The notes under the pieces were generated by a model, which worked only from the letters and a program-made list of their open reading frames with translations, did not search any database and was not told where the DNA came from. Of a stretch of 64,000 bases of DNA, positions 1 to 9,830 are shown one piece after another (the stretch's first letter is position 1; each line of letters opens with the position of its first letter). Both the position numbers and the translations under genes were made by a program. Origin of the DNA: [Flavobacterium] thermophilum (GTDB lineage: Bacteria > Bacillota > Bacilli > Bacillales > Anoxybacillaceae); assembly GCA_900450595.1 (NCBI GenBank), contig UGGS01000002.1, positions 124,001 through 188,000 on the forward strand, in the 5' to 3' direction.

Positions 1-142
1 ATGACGTGAAACGAGAATCTGATACCACAAGGCTTTTCAAGTTGAGAAACAAGGTGGTGAAGCAACCTGCTCCCTTAATCACCAGTCTTCTAGGGGACTG
101 GTAAGCAACCGACTTCTTTACTTTAATCGATCTCCCCTAACA
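1..142. other. Gene-free flank downstream of lysS
   Basis: I see no credible coding region here. A short inverted repeat (ACCAGTC at 81-87 with GACTGGT at 96-102) is bracketed by two copies of AAGCAACC. It could be the edge of an element continuing outside the window, but I do not recognise it. Confidence 0.4.
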
Positions 143-178
143 AATCGTCCCCTGCCGCTGTTCGCAGCAGGGGACGAT
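143..178 (-). terminator. Hairpin terminator after lysS
   Basis: A ten-base-pair GC-rich stem (CGTCCCCTGC with GCAGGGGACG) lies a few bases past the lysS stop codon. It is followed on the minus strand by ATTTGTT rather than a pure U run, so termination may be incomplete. Confidence 0.6.
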
Positions 179-183
179 CGTGG

Positions 184-1671
<1,488 letters not shown>

Positions 1672-1699
1672 TCATTCACTCCATTTAGCGATTTTTTAC

Positions 1700-1729
1700 G
1701 AAAAATACTGCCAGCACCCGCTGGCAGTC
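1700..1729 (-). terminator. Terminator between dusB and lysS
   Basis: ACTGCCAGC and GCTGGCAGT form a nine-base-pair stem followed on the minus strand by ATTTTT. It ends about 30 nt before the lysS start codon. With no obvious promoter in those 30 nt, it may act as a leaky terminator or attenuator for lysS rather than a clean operon end. Confidence 0.7.
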
Positions 1730-1758
1730 TTCCGCTGCATGAACGTCATCTCCGTTGT

Positions 1759-2003
1759 GTGAACTACCCGCCACCTACGCTTCGCTTAGAGGTGAAGGCT
1801 TCAAGCGACTTGTGCGTGTTCGCCGAACGGTAAGCCACACACCAGAACCCTTTACGCTTCCCTTCGTTCCGAAGGTGTCCGTTCTAGCCATATTCTATCC
1901 TATTCGTTGGCTAACGCCAACCAACATTCATCTCCCACTTACTCACTGGGTTACACCCTTCGCGTTCCTTGAGGTGGGAGACTTCTTTCGGAAATCCGTT
2001 AAA
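1759..2003 (-). mobile_element. Solitary IS200/IS605-type end (copy A), omega-RNA-like, no tnpB
   Basis: About 240 bp fill the dusB-lysS gap. The sequence is clearly homologous to 21494-21740: shared blocks include GGATTTCCGAAAGA, GCGAAGGG, CCTTCGGAACGAAGGGAAGC and CTCTAAGCGAAGCG. On the minus strand it begins right after TTTAA (which contains the dusB stop) and ends in a hairpin followed by TAGTTCAC. That layout is typical of the right end of IS200/IS605 elements, where the tnpB-associated omega-RNA maps. No transposase or tnpB gene is present. The family assignment rests on remembered motif similarity. Confidence 0.6.
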
Positions 2004-2997
2004 CGGCTTCGGCGTTCGCCGCCCGGCTTTCCGCTTCTTCGGCGACTTGAAGCAAGAGCGCGGCCAATTCGTCCCGCGTCTCGCACTCGTTGATGGCGTT
2101 GCGGATTTTCGCCGCCCCGCGGATGCCTTTTAAATACCAAGCCGCGTGCTTGCGCATTTCTTTCACCGCAATATACTCGCCTTTAAGGGCGATCAGACGG
2201 TCCAAGTGCAGCAGGCAGACATCGATTTTTTCCCTTGGGGTCGGTTCGGGAATGAGCTCCCCTGTTTCTAAATAGCGGACCGTGCGATAAATCATCCACG
2301 GGTTGCCGAGCGCCGCCCGCCCGATCATCACGCCGTCAACCCCAGTTTCTTCGAGCATCCGCTTGGCATCCTGCGGCGTTTTGACATCACCGTTTCCGAT
2401 GACTGGAATGTTGACGGCCTCTTTGACTTGCTTAATGATGTCCCAATTCGCCTTCCCTTCATACATTTGCACCCTTGTCCGTCCATGGACGGCGACGGCT
2501 TTGCCGCCGGCGCGTTCGACCGCTTGGGCGTTTTCAACAGCGTAAATATGTTGGTCATCCCAACCGATTCGCATCTTGACCGTGACGGGTTTTTCGACGG
2601 CGTCGACAATGGCGGCGACGACATCGTAAATTTTGTTCGGATCGAGGAGCCATTTCGCTCCGGCATCGCAATTCGTAATTTTCGGCACTGGGCAGCCCAT
2701 GTTGATGTCGATAATATCGGCATTTGTATTTTTGTCGACAAATTTCGCTGCTTTGACAAGTGTTTCCTTTTCACCGCCGAAAATTTGCAAGCTGAGCGGC
2801 TTTTCGCGTTCGTCGATATAGAGCATATTTAACGTCTTTTCATTGTTGTATACGATTCCTTTATCGCTCACCATCTCTGCGCATACAAGACCGGCGCCGA
2901 ACTCCTTTACGGTCAGGCGGAAAGCAGAATTGCACACGCCTGCCATCGGCGCAAGGACGACACGGTTTTGAATTTCCACATCACCAATGCGAAACAT
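1999..2997 (-). CDS. dusB: tRNA-dihydrouridine synthase DusB family
   Basis: FMN-dependent enzyme that reduces uridine to dihydrouridine in the D-loop of tRNA. The 332-residue protein has the Dus TIM-barrel start LAPMAGVCNSAFR (residues 15-27), the catalytic cysteine in NMGCP (Cys102), and the phosphate-binding stretch VIGNGDV. A strong Shine-Dalgarno (AAAGGAGG) precedes the ATG. It ends the folate operon, 16 bp after yazB, as in Bacillus. Its last codon and TAA stop are shared with the boundary of the adjacent IS-like element, so the final residue or two may derive from that insertion. Confidence 0.95.
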   Translation of the reverse strand: MFRIGDVEIQNRVVLAPMAGVCNSAFRLTVKEFGAGLVCAEMVSDKGIVYNNEKTLNMLYIDEREKPLSLQIFGGEKETLVKAAKFVDKNTNADIIDINMGCPVPKITNCDAGAKWLLDPNKIYDVVAAIVDAVEKPVTVKMRIGWDDQHIYAVENAQAVERAGGKAVAVHGRTRVQMYEGKANWDIIKQVKEAVNIPVIGNGDVKTPQDAKRMLEETGVDGVMIGRAALGNPWMIYRTVRYLETGELIPEPTPREKIDVCLLHLDRLIALKGEYIAVKEMRKHAAWYLKGIRGAAKIRNAINECETRDELAALLLQVAEEAESRAANAEAV

Positions 2998-3012
2998 AAA
3001 AACGCCTCCTTT

Positions 3013-3234
3013 CTACCTGTTTGATTCGAACTTTGGCGGTGCCAGCTCCTCAACCGATACGTTCAGCCGCTCGGCGATCTGTCCGACAAGCGTGTCGGAC
3101 GGCATCCGGTTCCCCCGTTCAATTTCGCCGAGAATCGAAACGGAAATGCCGAGTTCCTTGGCCAACTTTTCTTGTGTATATCCTTTCAGCTTTCGAAAAG
3201 CGCGAATACGTCTTCCCCATCTTTCTGCTTCCAT
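3013..3234 (-). CDS. yazB: Small XRE-type helix-turn-helix protein (YazB)
   Basis: A 73-residue protein that is almost entirely one Cro/C1-type HTH domain: RIRAFRKLKGYTQEKLAKEL forms the first helices and SVSILGEIERGNRMPS the recognition helix and turn. Its start codon lies inside the 3' end of folK (49-bp overlap), so the two are translationally coupled in the folate operon. The same small regulator sits here in Bacillus. Its target is unknown to me. Confidence 0.9.
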   Translation of the reverse strand: MEAERWGRRIRAFRKLKGYTQEKLAKELGISVSILGEIERGNRMPSDTLVGQIAERLNVSVEELAPPKFESNR

Positions 3235-3713
3235 ACACGAACTCCTTTTTTGTCGGGTAGTCGGTCAATAATATCTGCTAACGGTTCCGAAACGTTCGGT
3301 ATTGTCAAATGGGAATTGATCTCGAGCAACGGGATTAAAACAAACGCCCGCTCCGCCATGCGCGGATGCGGAATGACAAGTCGCTCTGTCTCAATATTTT
3401 CATGATTGTACAACAAAATGTCAAGGTCTAACGTGCGCGGCCCCCAGCGAGTTTCCCTTTTCCTGCCAAATTCCTGTTCGATTTGTTGCGTCACGTCAAA
3501 CAAAGCAAATGGCGACAAAGCGGTCGCCACCTCAATCACCATGTTTAAAAACTTGTCTTGGTTGACGTAACCGACTGGGTCGGTTTCATAGATGGACGAA
3601 CCCGATGTGACAAAAATTCCCTTATGGCGATGAAGCGCCGCAACAGCTGAACGCAAATAGTACGCACGATCTCCAAGGTTGGAACCTAAAGCAATATACG
3701 CAATGTTTTCCAT
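3186..3713 (-). CDS. folK: 2-amino-4-hydroxy-6-hydroxymethyldihydropteridine pyrophosphokinase (HPPK)
   Basis: Transfers pyrophosphate from ATP to 6-hydroxymethyl-dihydropterin, giving the pterin substrate of FolP. The 175-residue protein opens with IALGSNLGDR, and the metal-binding signature RWGPRTLDLDIL places the two aspartates at residues 96 and 98. The ATG at 3713 is preceded by AGGGGGCGG and lies one base after the folB stop codon, so I prefer it to the upstream ATG. Its 3' end overlaps yazB. Confidence 0.96.
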   Translation of the reverse strand: MENIAYIALGSNLGDRAYYLRSAVAALHRHKGIFVTSGSSIYETDPVGYVNQDKFLNMVIEVATALSPFALFDVTQQIEQEFGRKRETRWGPRTLDLDILLYNHENIETERLVIPHPRMAERAFVLIPLLEINSHLTIPNVSEPLADIIDRLPDKKGVRVWKQKDGEDVFALFES

Positions 3714-3714
3714 C

Positions 3715-4074
3715 TTACCGCCCCCTGTAGATTTCAACGGCGACATGCTGATAATGGCCGCGAATGGGCGGATTCGGCTTGATTACTTTCACCGTGCACC
3801 GCTGAACGGCGGGGAAAGCGGCAAGCAGCTCGTCCGCGATCGCCTCGGCAACCGCTTCGATCAAGGCGAGCGTCCTCTCTTCCACGATCGTCCGACAGCG
3901 CTCGTATACTTCCGCATAGTTCACCGTATGCTCGAGACGGTCGCTCCGGCCGGCTGGGCGCAAGTCGAGCTCGAGCGCCACATCGACCAAAAACCGCTGG
4001 CCGAGGACGTTTTCTTCCCGGAGCACTCCGTGATAACCGTAAAATTCCATACCTTGAATATAAATTTTATCGAT
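3715..4074 (-). CDS. folB: Dihydroneopterin aldolase, probable AUC start
   Basis: Cleaves dihydroneopterin to 6-hydroxymethyl-dihydropterin and glycolaldehyde in folate synthesis. The protein begins (I/M)DKIYIQGMEFYGYHG, aligning end to end with the roughly 120-residue Bacillus FolB, and keeps the C-terminal VKVIKPNPP. The codon at the expected first position is ATC. It sits nine bases after a clear AAAGGAG, whereas the nearest in-frame ATG (4104) lies upstream of that Shine-Dalgarno and has none of its own. I therefore call a non-canonical AUC start. The gene overlaps the end of folP by 8 bp. If the ATG at 4104 is used, ten residues are added. Confidence 0.9.
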   Translation of the reverse strand: MDKIYIQGMEFYGYHGVLREENVLGQRFLVDVALELDLRPAGRSDRLEHTVNYAEVYERCRTIVEERTLALIEAVAEAIADELLAAFPAVQRCTVKVIKPNPPIRGHYQHVAVEIYRGR

Positions 4075-4921
4075 GGCCGCTCTCTCCTTTCCCGAGCATC
4101 GCATCCATCATTTTCGCCATGCGGGCGATCGGCAATACGTCATGGACGCGGACGATATGCGCCCCCTTCACGATGCCAAGGCAAACCGTCGCCCCCGTTC
4201 CTTCGACCCGCTCCTCAACCGGCACATCGAGCACATGGCCGATAAACCGTTTGCGCGATGTGCCAAGCAAAAGTGGGTATCCCAAAGCAGCAAACTCATC
4301 GAGACGCCGCATCACTTCCAGGTTATGTTCAACCGTTTTGGCAAATCCGATCCCCGGATCTACAATAATGTTTTCCTCTTTTACTCCCGCCTGTTTGACA
4401 ATACGGATGCTCTCCTTCAAGTCGGCGATCATGTCGGAAATGAGATCGCGGTATGCCATATCGTGACGGTTGTGCATTAAAATGATCGGCACTCCGTACG
4501 AAGCGGCGACGTGGGCCATATCCGGATCGGCTTTGGCGCCCCAAACGTCGTTGATGATATGCGCTCCCGCTTCAATGGCCTGCCTTGCGACCTCGGCTTT
4601 ATACGTGTCGACGGAAATCGGCACGTCCACCGCATCGGCGATCGCTTTGACTGCCGGAATGACGCGCTGTAGCTCTTCATCAAGCGGCACTGGATCCGCC
4701 CCCGGACGAGTTGATTCACCGCCGATGTCAATGATGTCGGCTCCTTCCGCCACGAGCCGTTTCGCATGCTCGACTGCTTTTTCCACTTCATAAAACCGGC
4801 CGCCGTCGGAAAACGAGTCAGGCGTCACATTGACAATGCCCATGATCAACGTTTTTTGGCGCAAATCCAGCTCATGCCCGCGGCATTTTAATACAAAGGA
4901 ACGCGTCATCGTTGCCATCAT
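4067..4921 (-). CDS. folP: Dihydropteroate synthase
   Basis: Condenses hydroxymethyl-dihydropterin pyrophosphate with p-aminobenzoate; this is the target of sulfonamides. The 284-residue TIM barrel shows IVNVTPDSFSDGG near residue 30, GGESTRPGA for pterin-pyrophosphate binding, and DPGIGFAKT. The start at 4921 overlaps the pabC stop as ATGA and follows GAAAGGATG, so it is preferred over the ATG at 4957. It is downstream of the PABA-forming pab genes, so PABA synthesis and use share one transcript. Confidence 0.97.
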   Translation of the reverse strand: MMATMTRSFVLKCRGHELDLRQKTLIMGIVNVTPDSFSDGGRFYEVEKAVEHAKRLVAEGADIIDIGGESTRPGADPVPLDEELQRVIPAVKAIADAVDVPISVDTYKAEVARQAIEAGAHIINDVWGAKADPDMAHVAASYGVPIILMHNRHDMAYRDLISDMIADLKESIRIVKQAGVKEENIIVDPGIGFAKTVEHNLEVMRRLDEFAALGYPLLLGTSRKRFIGHVLDVPVEERVEGTGATVCLGIVKGAHIVRVHDVLPIARMAKMMDAMLGKGESGHR

Positions 4922-5793
4922 TCGTTCATCCTTTCTTTCAGTTCGTTCCTCGTCCATAATGTATCGGTAAAGCGGCGGTAATGATGTTGCAGCGCACAGG
5001 TCACCGGGCCATGTTTTCCGCTATAAGAGCGGCGGCCGATGCGGTGAAGCGGCACAATTTCCTGCAGTGAATTCGTAATAAAGACCTCATCAGCCTCCTG
5101 CAAATGGGACAGGGGATACACTCCCTCTTTAATCGGGATATGAAGCCGTTCGAGCAAGGCGATGACGAACTGCCTCGTAACGCCGTTTAATATGCCGACA
5201 GACGGCGCCGGGGTGTAGACAACGCCGTCCTTGACCCAAAAAATATTCGAAACGATTCCCTCGGCTACTTGCCCGTCCCGATTTAAAAAAATGCCTTCCA
5301 CATCCACACGGCGGCCAAGCTCCCACTTTCCAATTATATTGTTTAAATAATGATGCGATTTTAACCGTTCATCGCCTTCAGGGCTGTTCCGCCTCGTTGT
5401 TAAAACGACCCCTTCTTTCCCTTCTGGAGGGGCGGATGGCGGCAGCGGCTTCATATAGACGATCACCGTTGGATTGTGATACTGCTCCGCCGATAAGCCA
5501 AGACCGCCAACCCCAGCCGAGACGTTGAAACGTACATAGGCGTCCTGAAGACCATTGGCCCTGAGCAACCGCTCGATGATCCCGAGCGCCTCCGCACGGC
5601 TTACCTGCTTTTGGATGCGCAACTCGGAAAGCCCGCGATTTAGCCGCGCTAAATGATCGTCAAGCAAAAACGGATGTCCCTCATACGTGCGGAACGTCTC
5701 AAACAAGCCGATCCCGTATAAAAAACCGTGGTCAAACGCCGAAACCCTCGCCTCCTCATACGGGACAATCTCCCCATTGACATACACATACAT
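4918..5793 (-). CDS. pabC: 4-amino-4-deoxychorismate lyase
   Basis: PLP-dependent fold-type IV enzyme that removes pyruvate from aminodeoxychorismate to give p-aminobenzoate. The 291 residues begin MYVYVNGEIVPYEEARVSAFDHG; the PLP lysine is Lys145 in ERLKSHHYLNN, and GIVSNIFW and FITNSLQEIVP are the family's C-terminal motifs. It could also be read as a branched-chain or D-amino-acid aminotransferase, but its position between pabA and folP supports PabC. The ATG at 5793 follows AAGGCGTGATGG and matches the Bacillus start. Confidence 0.94.
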   Translation of the reverse strand: MYVYVNGEIVPYEEARVSAFDHGFLYGIGLFETFRTYEGHPFLLDDHLARLNRGLSELRIQKQVSRAEALGIIERLLRANGLQDAYVRFNVSAGVGGLGLSAEQYHNPTVIVYMKPLPPSAPPEGKEGVVLTTRRNSPEGDERLKSHHYLNNIIGKWELGRRVDVEGIFLNRDGQVAEGIVSNIFWVKDGVVYTPAPSVGILNGVTRQFVIALLERLHIPIKEGVYPLSHLQEADEVFITNSLQEIVPLHRIGRRSYSGKHGPVTCALQHHYRRFTDTLWTRNELKERMNE

Positions 5794-5800
5794 ATGCCCA

Positions 5801-6376
5801 TCACGCCTTTTTGTACGTATCAATAAAATTTTTCAGCAGCTGCATCCCATGGCTGGTCATAATCGACTCCGGGTGGAACTGTACTCCTTCGATTGGCAAT
5901 GTTTTATGGCGAATGGCCATCACTTCGTCTTCGTCCGTCCAAGCCGACACGATGAAACAGTCTGGAAGCGTCTCTTTCTCAACGATAAGGGAATGGTAGC
6001 GCGTCGCTGTAAACGGGCTTGGCACGCCGCGGAAAATCGTTTCCCCGTCATGGTAAACGGACGACGTTTTCCCGTGCATCAGCCTTGGGGCACGGATGAC
6101 GCGGCCGCCAAACGCCTGGGCGATCGCCTGATGGCCGAGGCAGACGCCAAAAATCGGGATGCGGCCGGCGAAGCGATCGATAACGGCCAAGCTGATTCCC
6201 GCCTCATTCGGTGTACATGGGCCGGGGGAAATCATGATAAAATCGGGATGAAGCCGCTCAATCTCGTCCACCGTAATTTCGTCGTTCCGCTTTACGAGCA
6301 GCTCTTCGCCTAAAACCCCTAAATATTGCACCAAATTGTACGTAAACGAATCATAGTTATCGATCATGACGATCAT
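5801..6376 (-). CDS. pabA: Glutamine amidotransferase subunit for PABA/anthranilate synthesis
   Basis: Releases ammonia from glutamine for the PabB synthase. In Bacillus the same subunit (PabA/TrpG) also serves anthranilate synthase. The 191-residue class I amidotransferase has [17 protein letters not shown] at its N-terminus, the nucleophile Cys79 in GVCLGHQ, and the His-Glu pair in VQFHPES. Two starts are possible: 6376 (MIVMIDN, as in Bacillus) and 6367, which has the better spacing to GAGAAGG. The stop lies 7 bp before the pabC start. Confidence 0.95.
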   Translation of the reverse strand: MIVMIDNYDSFTYNLVQYLGVLGEELLVKRNDEITVDEIERLHPDFIMISPGPCTPNEAGISLAVIDRFAGRIPIFGVCLGHQAIAQAFGGRVIRAPRLMHGKTSSVYHDGETIFRGVPSPFTATRYHSLIVEKETLPDCFIVSAWTDEDEVMAIRHKTLPIEGVQFHPESIMTSHGMQLLKNFIDTYKKA

Positions 6377-6380
6377 CCTT

Positions 6381-6423
6381 CTCACCTCATGCTCTGAAAT
6401 AAAGTCTCTGCTTCGCTCAGCTC
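6381..6423 (-). promoter_or_regulatory. Cluster of GAG triplets over the pabA ribosome-binding site (possible TRAP site)
   Basis: Six GAG triplets (minus strand; plus-strand CTC at 6381, 6386, 6392, 6406, 6416 and 6421) lie just upstream of the pabA start and include its Shine-Dalgarno. In Bacillus, TRAP blocks translation of trpG/pabA by binding (G/U)AG repeats there. The spacing here is irregular (2, 3, 11, 7 and 2 bases), so at best this is a weak site. Confidence 0.35.
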
Positions 6424-7803
6424 TTTCGCCTTCCAGAGGGCAGCGGCTTTTTTCAAACATTCTTTGTACTCGTGCTCCGGGTTGGAATCGATGACAATGC
6501 CTGCGCCTGCTTGCACATGGGCCAGCCCGTTTTTCACAACCATCGTGCGGATGGCGATGTTTAGCTCCATATTCCCTTGAAAATCGATCCAGCCGATCGA
6601 ACCGGTGTACAAACCGCGGCGAACCGGCTCCAATTCTTCGATGATTTCCATCGTCCGCACTTTCGGAGCACCGGTGATCGTTCCGCCGGGAAACATCGCA
6701 CGAATAACAGAAAACGCATCATGTTCCGGAGCCATGATGCCGGATACGTGGGAAACAATATGCATCACATGCGAATACTTTTCCACCGTCATCCACTCAT
6801 CGACACGCACCGTCCCATAGACACAGACACGCCCAAGGTCATTCCGCTCAAGATCAACGAGCATGGCGTGCTCGGCCCGCTCTTTTTCGCTGGCTAGCAG
6901 TTTGCGGGCGATTTGCCCGTCTTCCGCTTCCGTGCGTCCGCGCGAGCGGGTTCCGGCTATCGGGCGTGTTTCCAGCCGTTCTCCCTGCTTGCGGACGAGC
7001 AGCTCCGGCGAACCGCTGACAATTTGACATTCAGGGGTATGCACATACGCCATGTACGGCGACGGGTTAATGGTCCGCAGTTGTTTGTACACAGCGAACG
7101 GGTGGGTCAACAGCGGACGGGACTGGCGCACCGACAAATTGACTTGGAACACATCGCCCGCTGCAATATAATGTTGAACGCGGCGGACCGCTTCCATAAA
7201 CTGCTCCTTTGTCATGGAAACCGATGGACAAGCCGATGAGACAACGGACGGCCAAACCGGCGGGCTGCTTCGCTCTTCAAGCCACAGCCGTTCATACATC
7301 TCCAACCGCCGCTCCGCTTCTCCTTCTTCCCCTTCATCTGCATAAGCGAGCAAATGAAGGCGATCGGTTTGATGATCGTAAATCGCCACATCGTCAAATA
7401 CAAAAAACTGCATAGACGGCAGCTGCAAATCATCCATAGCCAGCGATGGAAGCCGTTCGATATAACGGGCGGCATCATAGCTGATATAGCCGACCAACCC
7501 GCCTTGGCACGGGAGCGGCTCCCCCTCCCCCGGCGCCACACGTTGTGAAAACCATTGCTGCAGCAACTCGAGCGGCGGCCCGTTCAGCACCGTTTCTTTT
7601 CCACGATAGATAATGGACAGCTGATGCCCGGCGGCACGAATGATCCCGCTCGGATTGAGGCCGATGATGCTGTATCTTCCCCCTTGTCCGCTCTCCAGCA
7701 ACACGTGGTGCCGCCGGCCATATGCCAGTTGCTCATACTGACAAAACCAATCCCGCCCGCTGTAATGAATGGTCCGCTTCAGCCGCCTTCGTCTTTGTTT
7801 CAT
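6382..7803 (-). CDS. pabB: Aminodeoxychorismate synthase component I
   Basis: Converts chorismate and ammonia from PabA to 4-amino-4-deoxychorismate. The 473-residue chorismate-binding enzyme has the N-terminal anthranilate-synthase-I-like domain and the C-terminal catalytic part with [44 protein letters not shown] and YTGSIGW. I choose the ATG at 7803 because AAGGGG lies nine bases upstream and the length then fits Bacillus PabB; the ATG at 7833 would add ten residues. It is the first gene of the pab-fol operon, 118 bp after cysK. TACAAT at 7841-7846 is a possible -10 without a good -35. Confidence 0.95.
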   Translation of the reverse strand: MKQRRRRLKRTIHYSGRDWFCQYEQLAYGRRHHVLLESGQGGRYSIIGLNPSGIIRAAGHQLSIIYRGKETVLNGPPLELLQQWFSQRVAPGEGEPLPCQGGLVGYISYDAARYIERLPSLAMDDLQLPSMQFFVFDDVAIYDHQTDRLHLLAYADEGEEGEAERRLEMYERLWLEERSSPPVWPSVVSSACPSVSMTKEQFMEAVRRVQHYIAAGDVFQVNLSVRQSRPLLTHPFAVYKQLRTINPSPYMAYVHTPECQIVSGSPELLVRKQGERLETRPIAGTRSRGRTEAEDGQIARKLLASEKERAEHAMLVDLERNDLGRVCVYGTVRVDEWMTVEKYSHVMHIVSHVSGIMAPEHDAFSVIRAMFPGGTITGAPKVRTMEIIEELEPVRRGLYTGSIGWIDFQGNMELNIAIRTMVVKNGLAHVQAGAGIVIDSNPEHEYKECLKKAAALWKAKELSEAETLFQSMR

Positions 7804-7879
7804 CACAGCCAACCCCTTTACGACGCTCATCATTATCCTTATTGTACAATGAGTCGGCGCTCATATCACCCATAAACAT

Positions 7880-7911
7880 AAAAAAGTTCGACAGGGTCAC
7901 CCCTGCCGAAA
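7880..7911 (-). terminator. Rho-independent terminator after cysK
   Basis: A TTCGGCAGGG/CCCTGTCGAA stem with a GTGA loop is followed on the minus strand by CTTTTTTAT, ten bases after the cysK stop codon. It separates cysK from the pab operon. Confidence 0.88.
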
Positions 7912-7921
7912 GTAAAGCTGC

Positions 7922-8848
7922 TTAGTCTTCGAATTGGTAAAGCGGCGTGCTCAAATAGCGCTCCCCATTGCTCGGGATGATGGCAAGTACTTTTTTCCCT
8001 TTGCCGAGCTCTTTCGCCACTTTCAATGCCGCATGAATCGCAGCACCGGACGAAATGCCGCCAAGGATGCCTTCTTCGCGGGCGGCGCGGCGGGCAGCCG
8101 CAAACGCTTCGTCGGTTGTGACGGTAATGACTTCATCGTAAATGCTTGTATCCAAAATATCCGGGATAAATCCGGCTCCGATTCCTTGAATTTTATGCGG
8201 GCCCGGTTTGCCGCCCGACAAGACCGGCGAATCAGCCGGCTCAACCGCATAAATTTTAATGTTTGGATACGCTTCACGCAACACTTTGCCGGCGCCTGTG
8301 ATCGTTCCGCCCGTCCCGATGCCGGCCACAAACGCGTCAAGCTGGTCGCCCATTTGTTCGACGATTTCTTTGCCCGTTGTCAAACGATGAATTTCCGGGT
8401 TGGCTTCGTTTTTGAATTGCTGCGGCATAAAATAGCCATGCTCGCGAACGAGCTCTTCCGCTTTTTCGATCGCACCACGCATTCCTTGAGCGCCCGGCGT
8501 GAGCACCAGCTCAGCTCCATACGCCCGCAACAGGTTGCGGCGCTCTAAGCTCATCGTATCCGGCATGACCAACACTGCTTTGTATCCTTTCGCCGCCGCG
8601 ACCATTGCCAGCCCGATTCCGGTGTTGCCGCTTGTCGGTTCGACGATCGTATCGCCTGGCTTCAGTTTTCCTTCTTTTTCCGCCGCCTCAATCATCGCCA
8701 ATGCAATCCGGTCTTTGACGCTGCTGCCCGGGTTCATGAACTCCAATTTTACATAAACATCAGCGCTGTCCTCATCGACGATACGATTTAGTTTCACGGC
8801 TGGTGTATCGCCGATCAGTTCCGTTACAGAATTGACTGTGCGTGCCAT
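7922..8848 (-). CDS. cysK: Cysteine synthase A (O-acetylserine thiol-lyase)
   Basis: Makes cysteine from O-acetylserine and sulfide. The 308-residue PLP enzyme has the Schiff-base lysine at Lys45 in NPGSSVKDR, the substrate loop [10 protein letters not shown], and the phosphate-binding GTGGTITG. The ATG at 8848 follows AGGGGTGG. It has its own promoter and terminator, so it is a single-gene unit between hslO and pabB. In Bacillus, CysK also binds the repressor CymR; no clear CymR site is visible here. Confidence 0.97.
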   Translation of the reverse strand: MARTVNSVTELIGDTPAVKLNRIVDEDSADVYVKLEFMNPGSSVKDRIALAMIEAAEKEGKLKPGDTIVEPTSGNTGIGLAMVAAAKGYKAVLVMPDTMSLERRNLLRAYGAELVLTPGAQGMRGAIEKAEELVREHGYFMPQQFKNEANPEIHRLTTGKEIVEQMGDQLDAFVAGIGTGGTITGAGKVLREAYPNIKIYAVEPADSPVLSGGKPGPHKIQGIGAGFIPDILDTSIYDEVITVTTDEAFAAARRAAREEGILGGISSGAAIHAALKVAKELGKGKKVLAIIPSNGERYLSTPLYQFED

Positions 8849-8891
8849 GGTTCCACCCCTAATCCCGATTAATTTTATCGAATTTATCTCC

Positions 8892-8920
8892 AATGTATCA
8901 GCTATTGGTGAAATTGTCAA
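8892..8920 (-). promoter_or_regulatory. Sigma-A promoter of cysK
   Basis: On the minus strand TTGACA (8920-8915) and TACATT (8897-8892) are separated by exactly 17 bp, about 45 bp upstream of the cysK start. The -35 overlaps the tail region of hslO only slightly upstream of its stop. Confidence 0.8.
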
Positions 8921-8934
8921 TCATTTTCGCGTTT

Positions 8935-9816
8935 TCACCGTTTTTCGGCAAGTTGCTTCAGCTGTTCGAGCTCTTCTTTCGCAAAATGGTATGTTTCATT
9001 GCAAAAATGGCACGACGCTTCCGCCTGCCCTTCTTTGTCGATGATGTCTTGGATTTCCTCGGGCCCTAGGCTGATAAGGGCATCCGCGATCCGCTCGCGC
9101 GAACAGCGGCAGACGAATGACACCGGCATCGTCTCGAGCACACGGACGCCGCCGCCTAAAATTTGTTCCAATATTTGCTCCGGTGTTAGGCCGTTTTCAA
9201 TCATGCGCGACACAGGCGGAATTTGTTTCAACCGCTCCTCAATGCGGCTGATCGTTTGTTCTTCCGTTCCAGGCATCAATTGAATGATAAACCCTCCCGC
9301 GGCCCGGATCGTGTAATCGGGATTGACGAGCACCCCGACGCCAACCGATGACGGAATTTGTTCGGACGAAGCAAAATAATACGTAAAATCATCGCCAAGC
9401 TCCCCGGAGGTAAGCGGCACTTGTCCGGTGAAAAAGTCGCGCAGCCCAAGATCCTTCACAACCGTCAGCATCCCGTTTTTGCCGACCGCCCGCGCGACAT
9501 CGAGTTTCCCGTGTTCATTCAGCTCGAAATGCACGTGCGGATTGGTCACATAGCCGCGCACTTCCCCTTTGGCATTGCTGTCGATTAAAATCGTGCCGAT
9601 CGGCCCGCCGCCATCAATTTTGATGGTCAACGTTTCATCCCCTTTTAACATTGCTCCCATCATAACGCCGGCCGTCAGCGCCCGTCCGAGCGCCGCCGAG
9701 GCGGTCGGCCATGTTTGGTGGCGGCGTTGCGCTTCCGCCACCGTCTCCGTCGTCCTTGCCGCATACGCCCTCACCTGTCCGTCATAGGCGAGCGCTTTGA
9801 CTAAGTAATCTCCCAT
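8935..9816 (-). CDS. hslO: Redox-regulated chaperone Hsp33
   Basis: Holdase activated by oxidation that protects unfolded cytosolic proteins. The 293-residue protein aligns throughout with Bacillus Hsp33, starting at [14 protein letters not shown]. Near the C-terminus it has the zinc-binding cysteines as CRC followed about 30 residues later by CHFC, the redox switch. The earlier in-frame ATG at 9834 overlaps the coaX stop and has no spacing to its Shine-Dalgarno, so 9816 is preferred. It follows coaX by 14 bp and is probably cotranscribed with it. Confidence 0.96.
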   Translation of the reverse strand: MGDYLVKALAYDGQVRAYAARTTETVAEAQRRHQTWPTASAALGRALTAGVMMGAMLKGDETLTIKIDGGGPIGTILIDSNAKGEVRGYVTNPHVHFELNEHGKLDVARAVGKNGMLTVVKDLGLRDFFTGQVPLTSGELGDDFTYYFASSEQIPSSVGVGVLVNPDYTIRAAGGFIIQLMPGTEEQTISRIEERLKQIPPVSRMIENGLTPEQILEQILGGGVRVLETMPVSFVCRCSRERIADALISLGPEEIQDIIDKEGQAEASCHFCNETYHFAKEELEQLKQLAEKR

Positions 9817-9830
9817 CTTCACCAAGCCTT

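Noticed and set aside
1943..2140. Short frame across the dusB 3' end and copy A as a tnpB fragment
   Set aside because: It overlaps dusB in another frame and shows no TnpB catalytic or zinc-finger motif.
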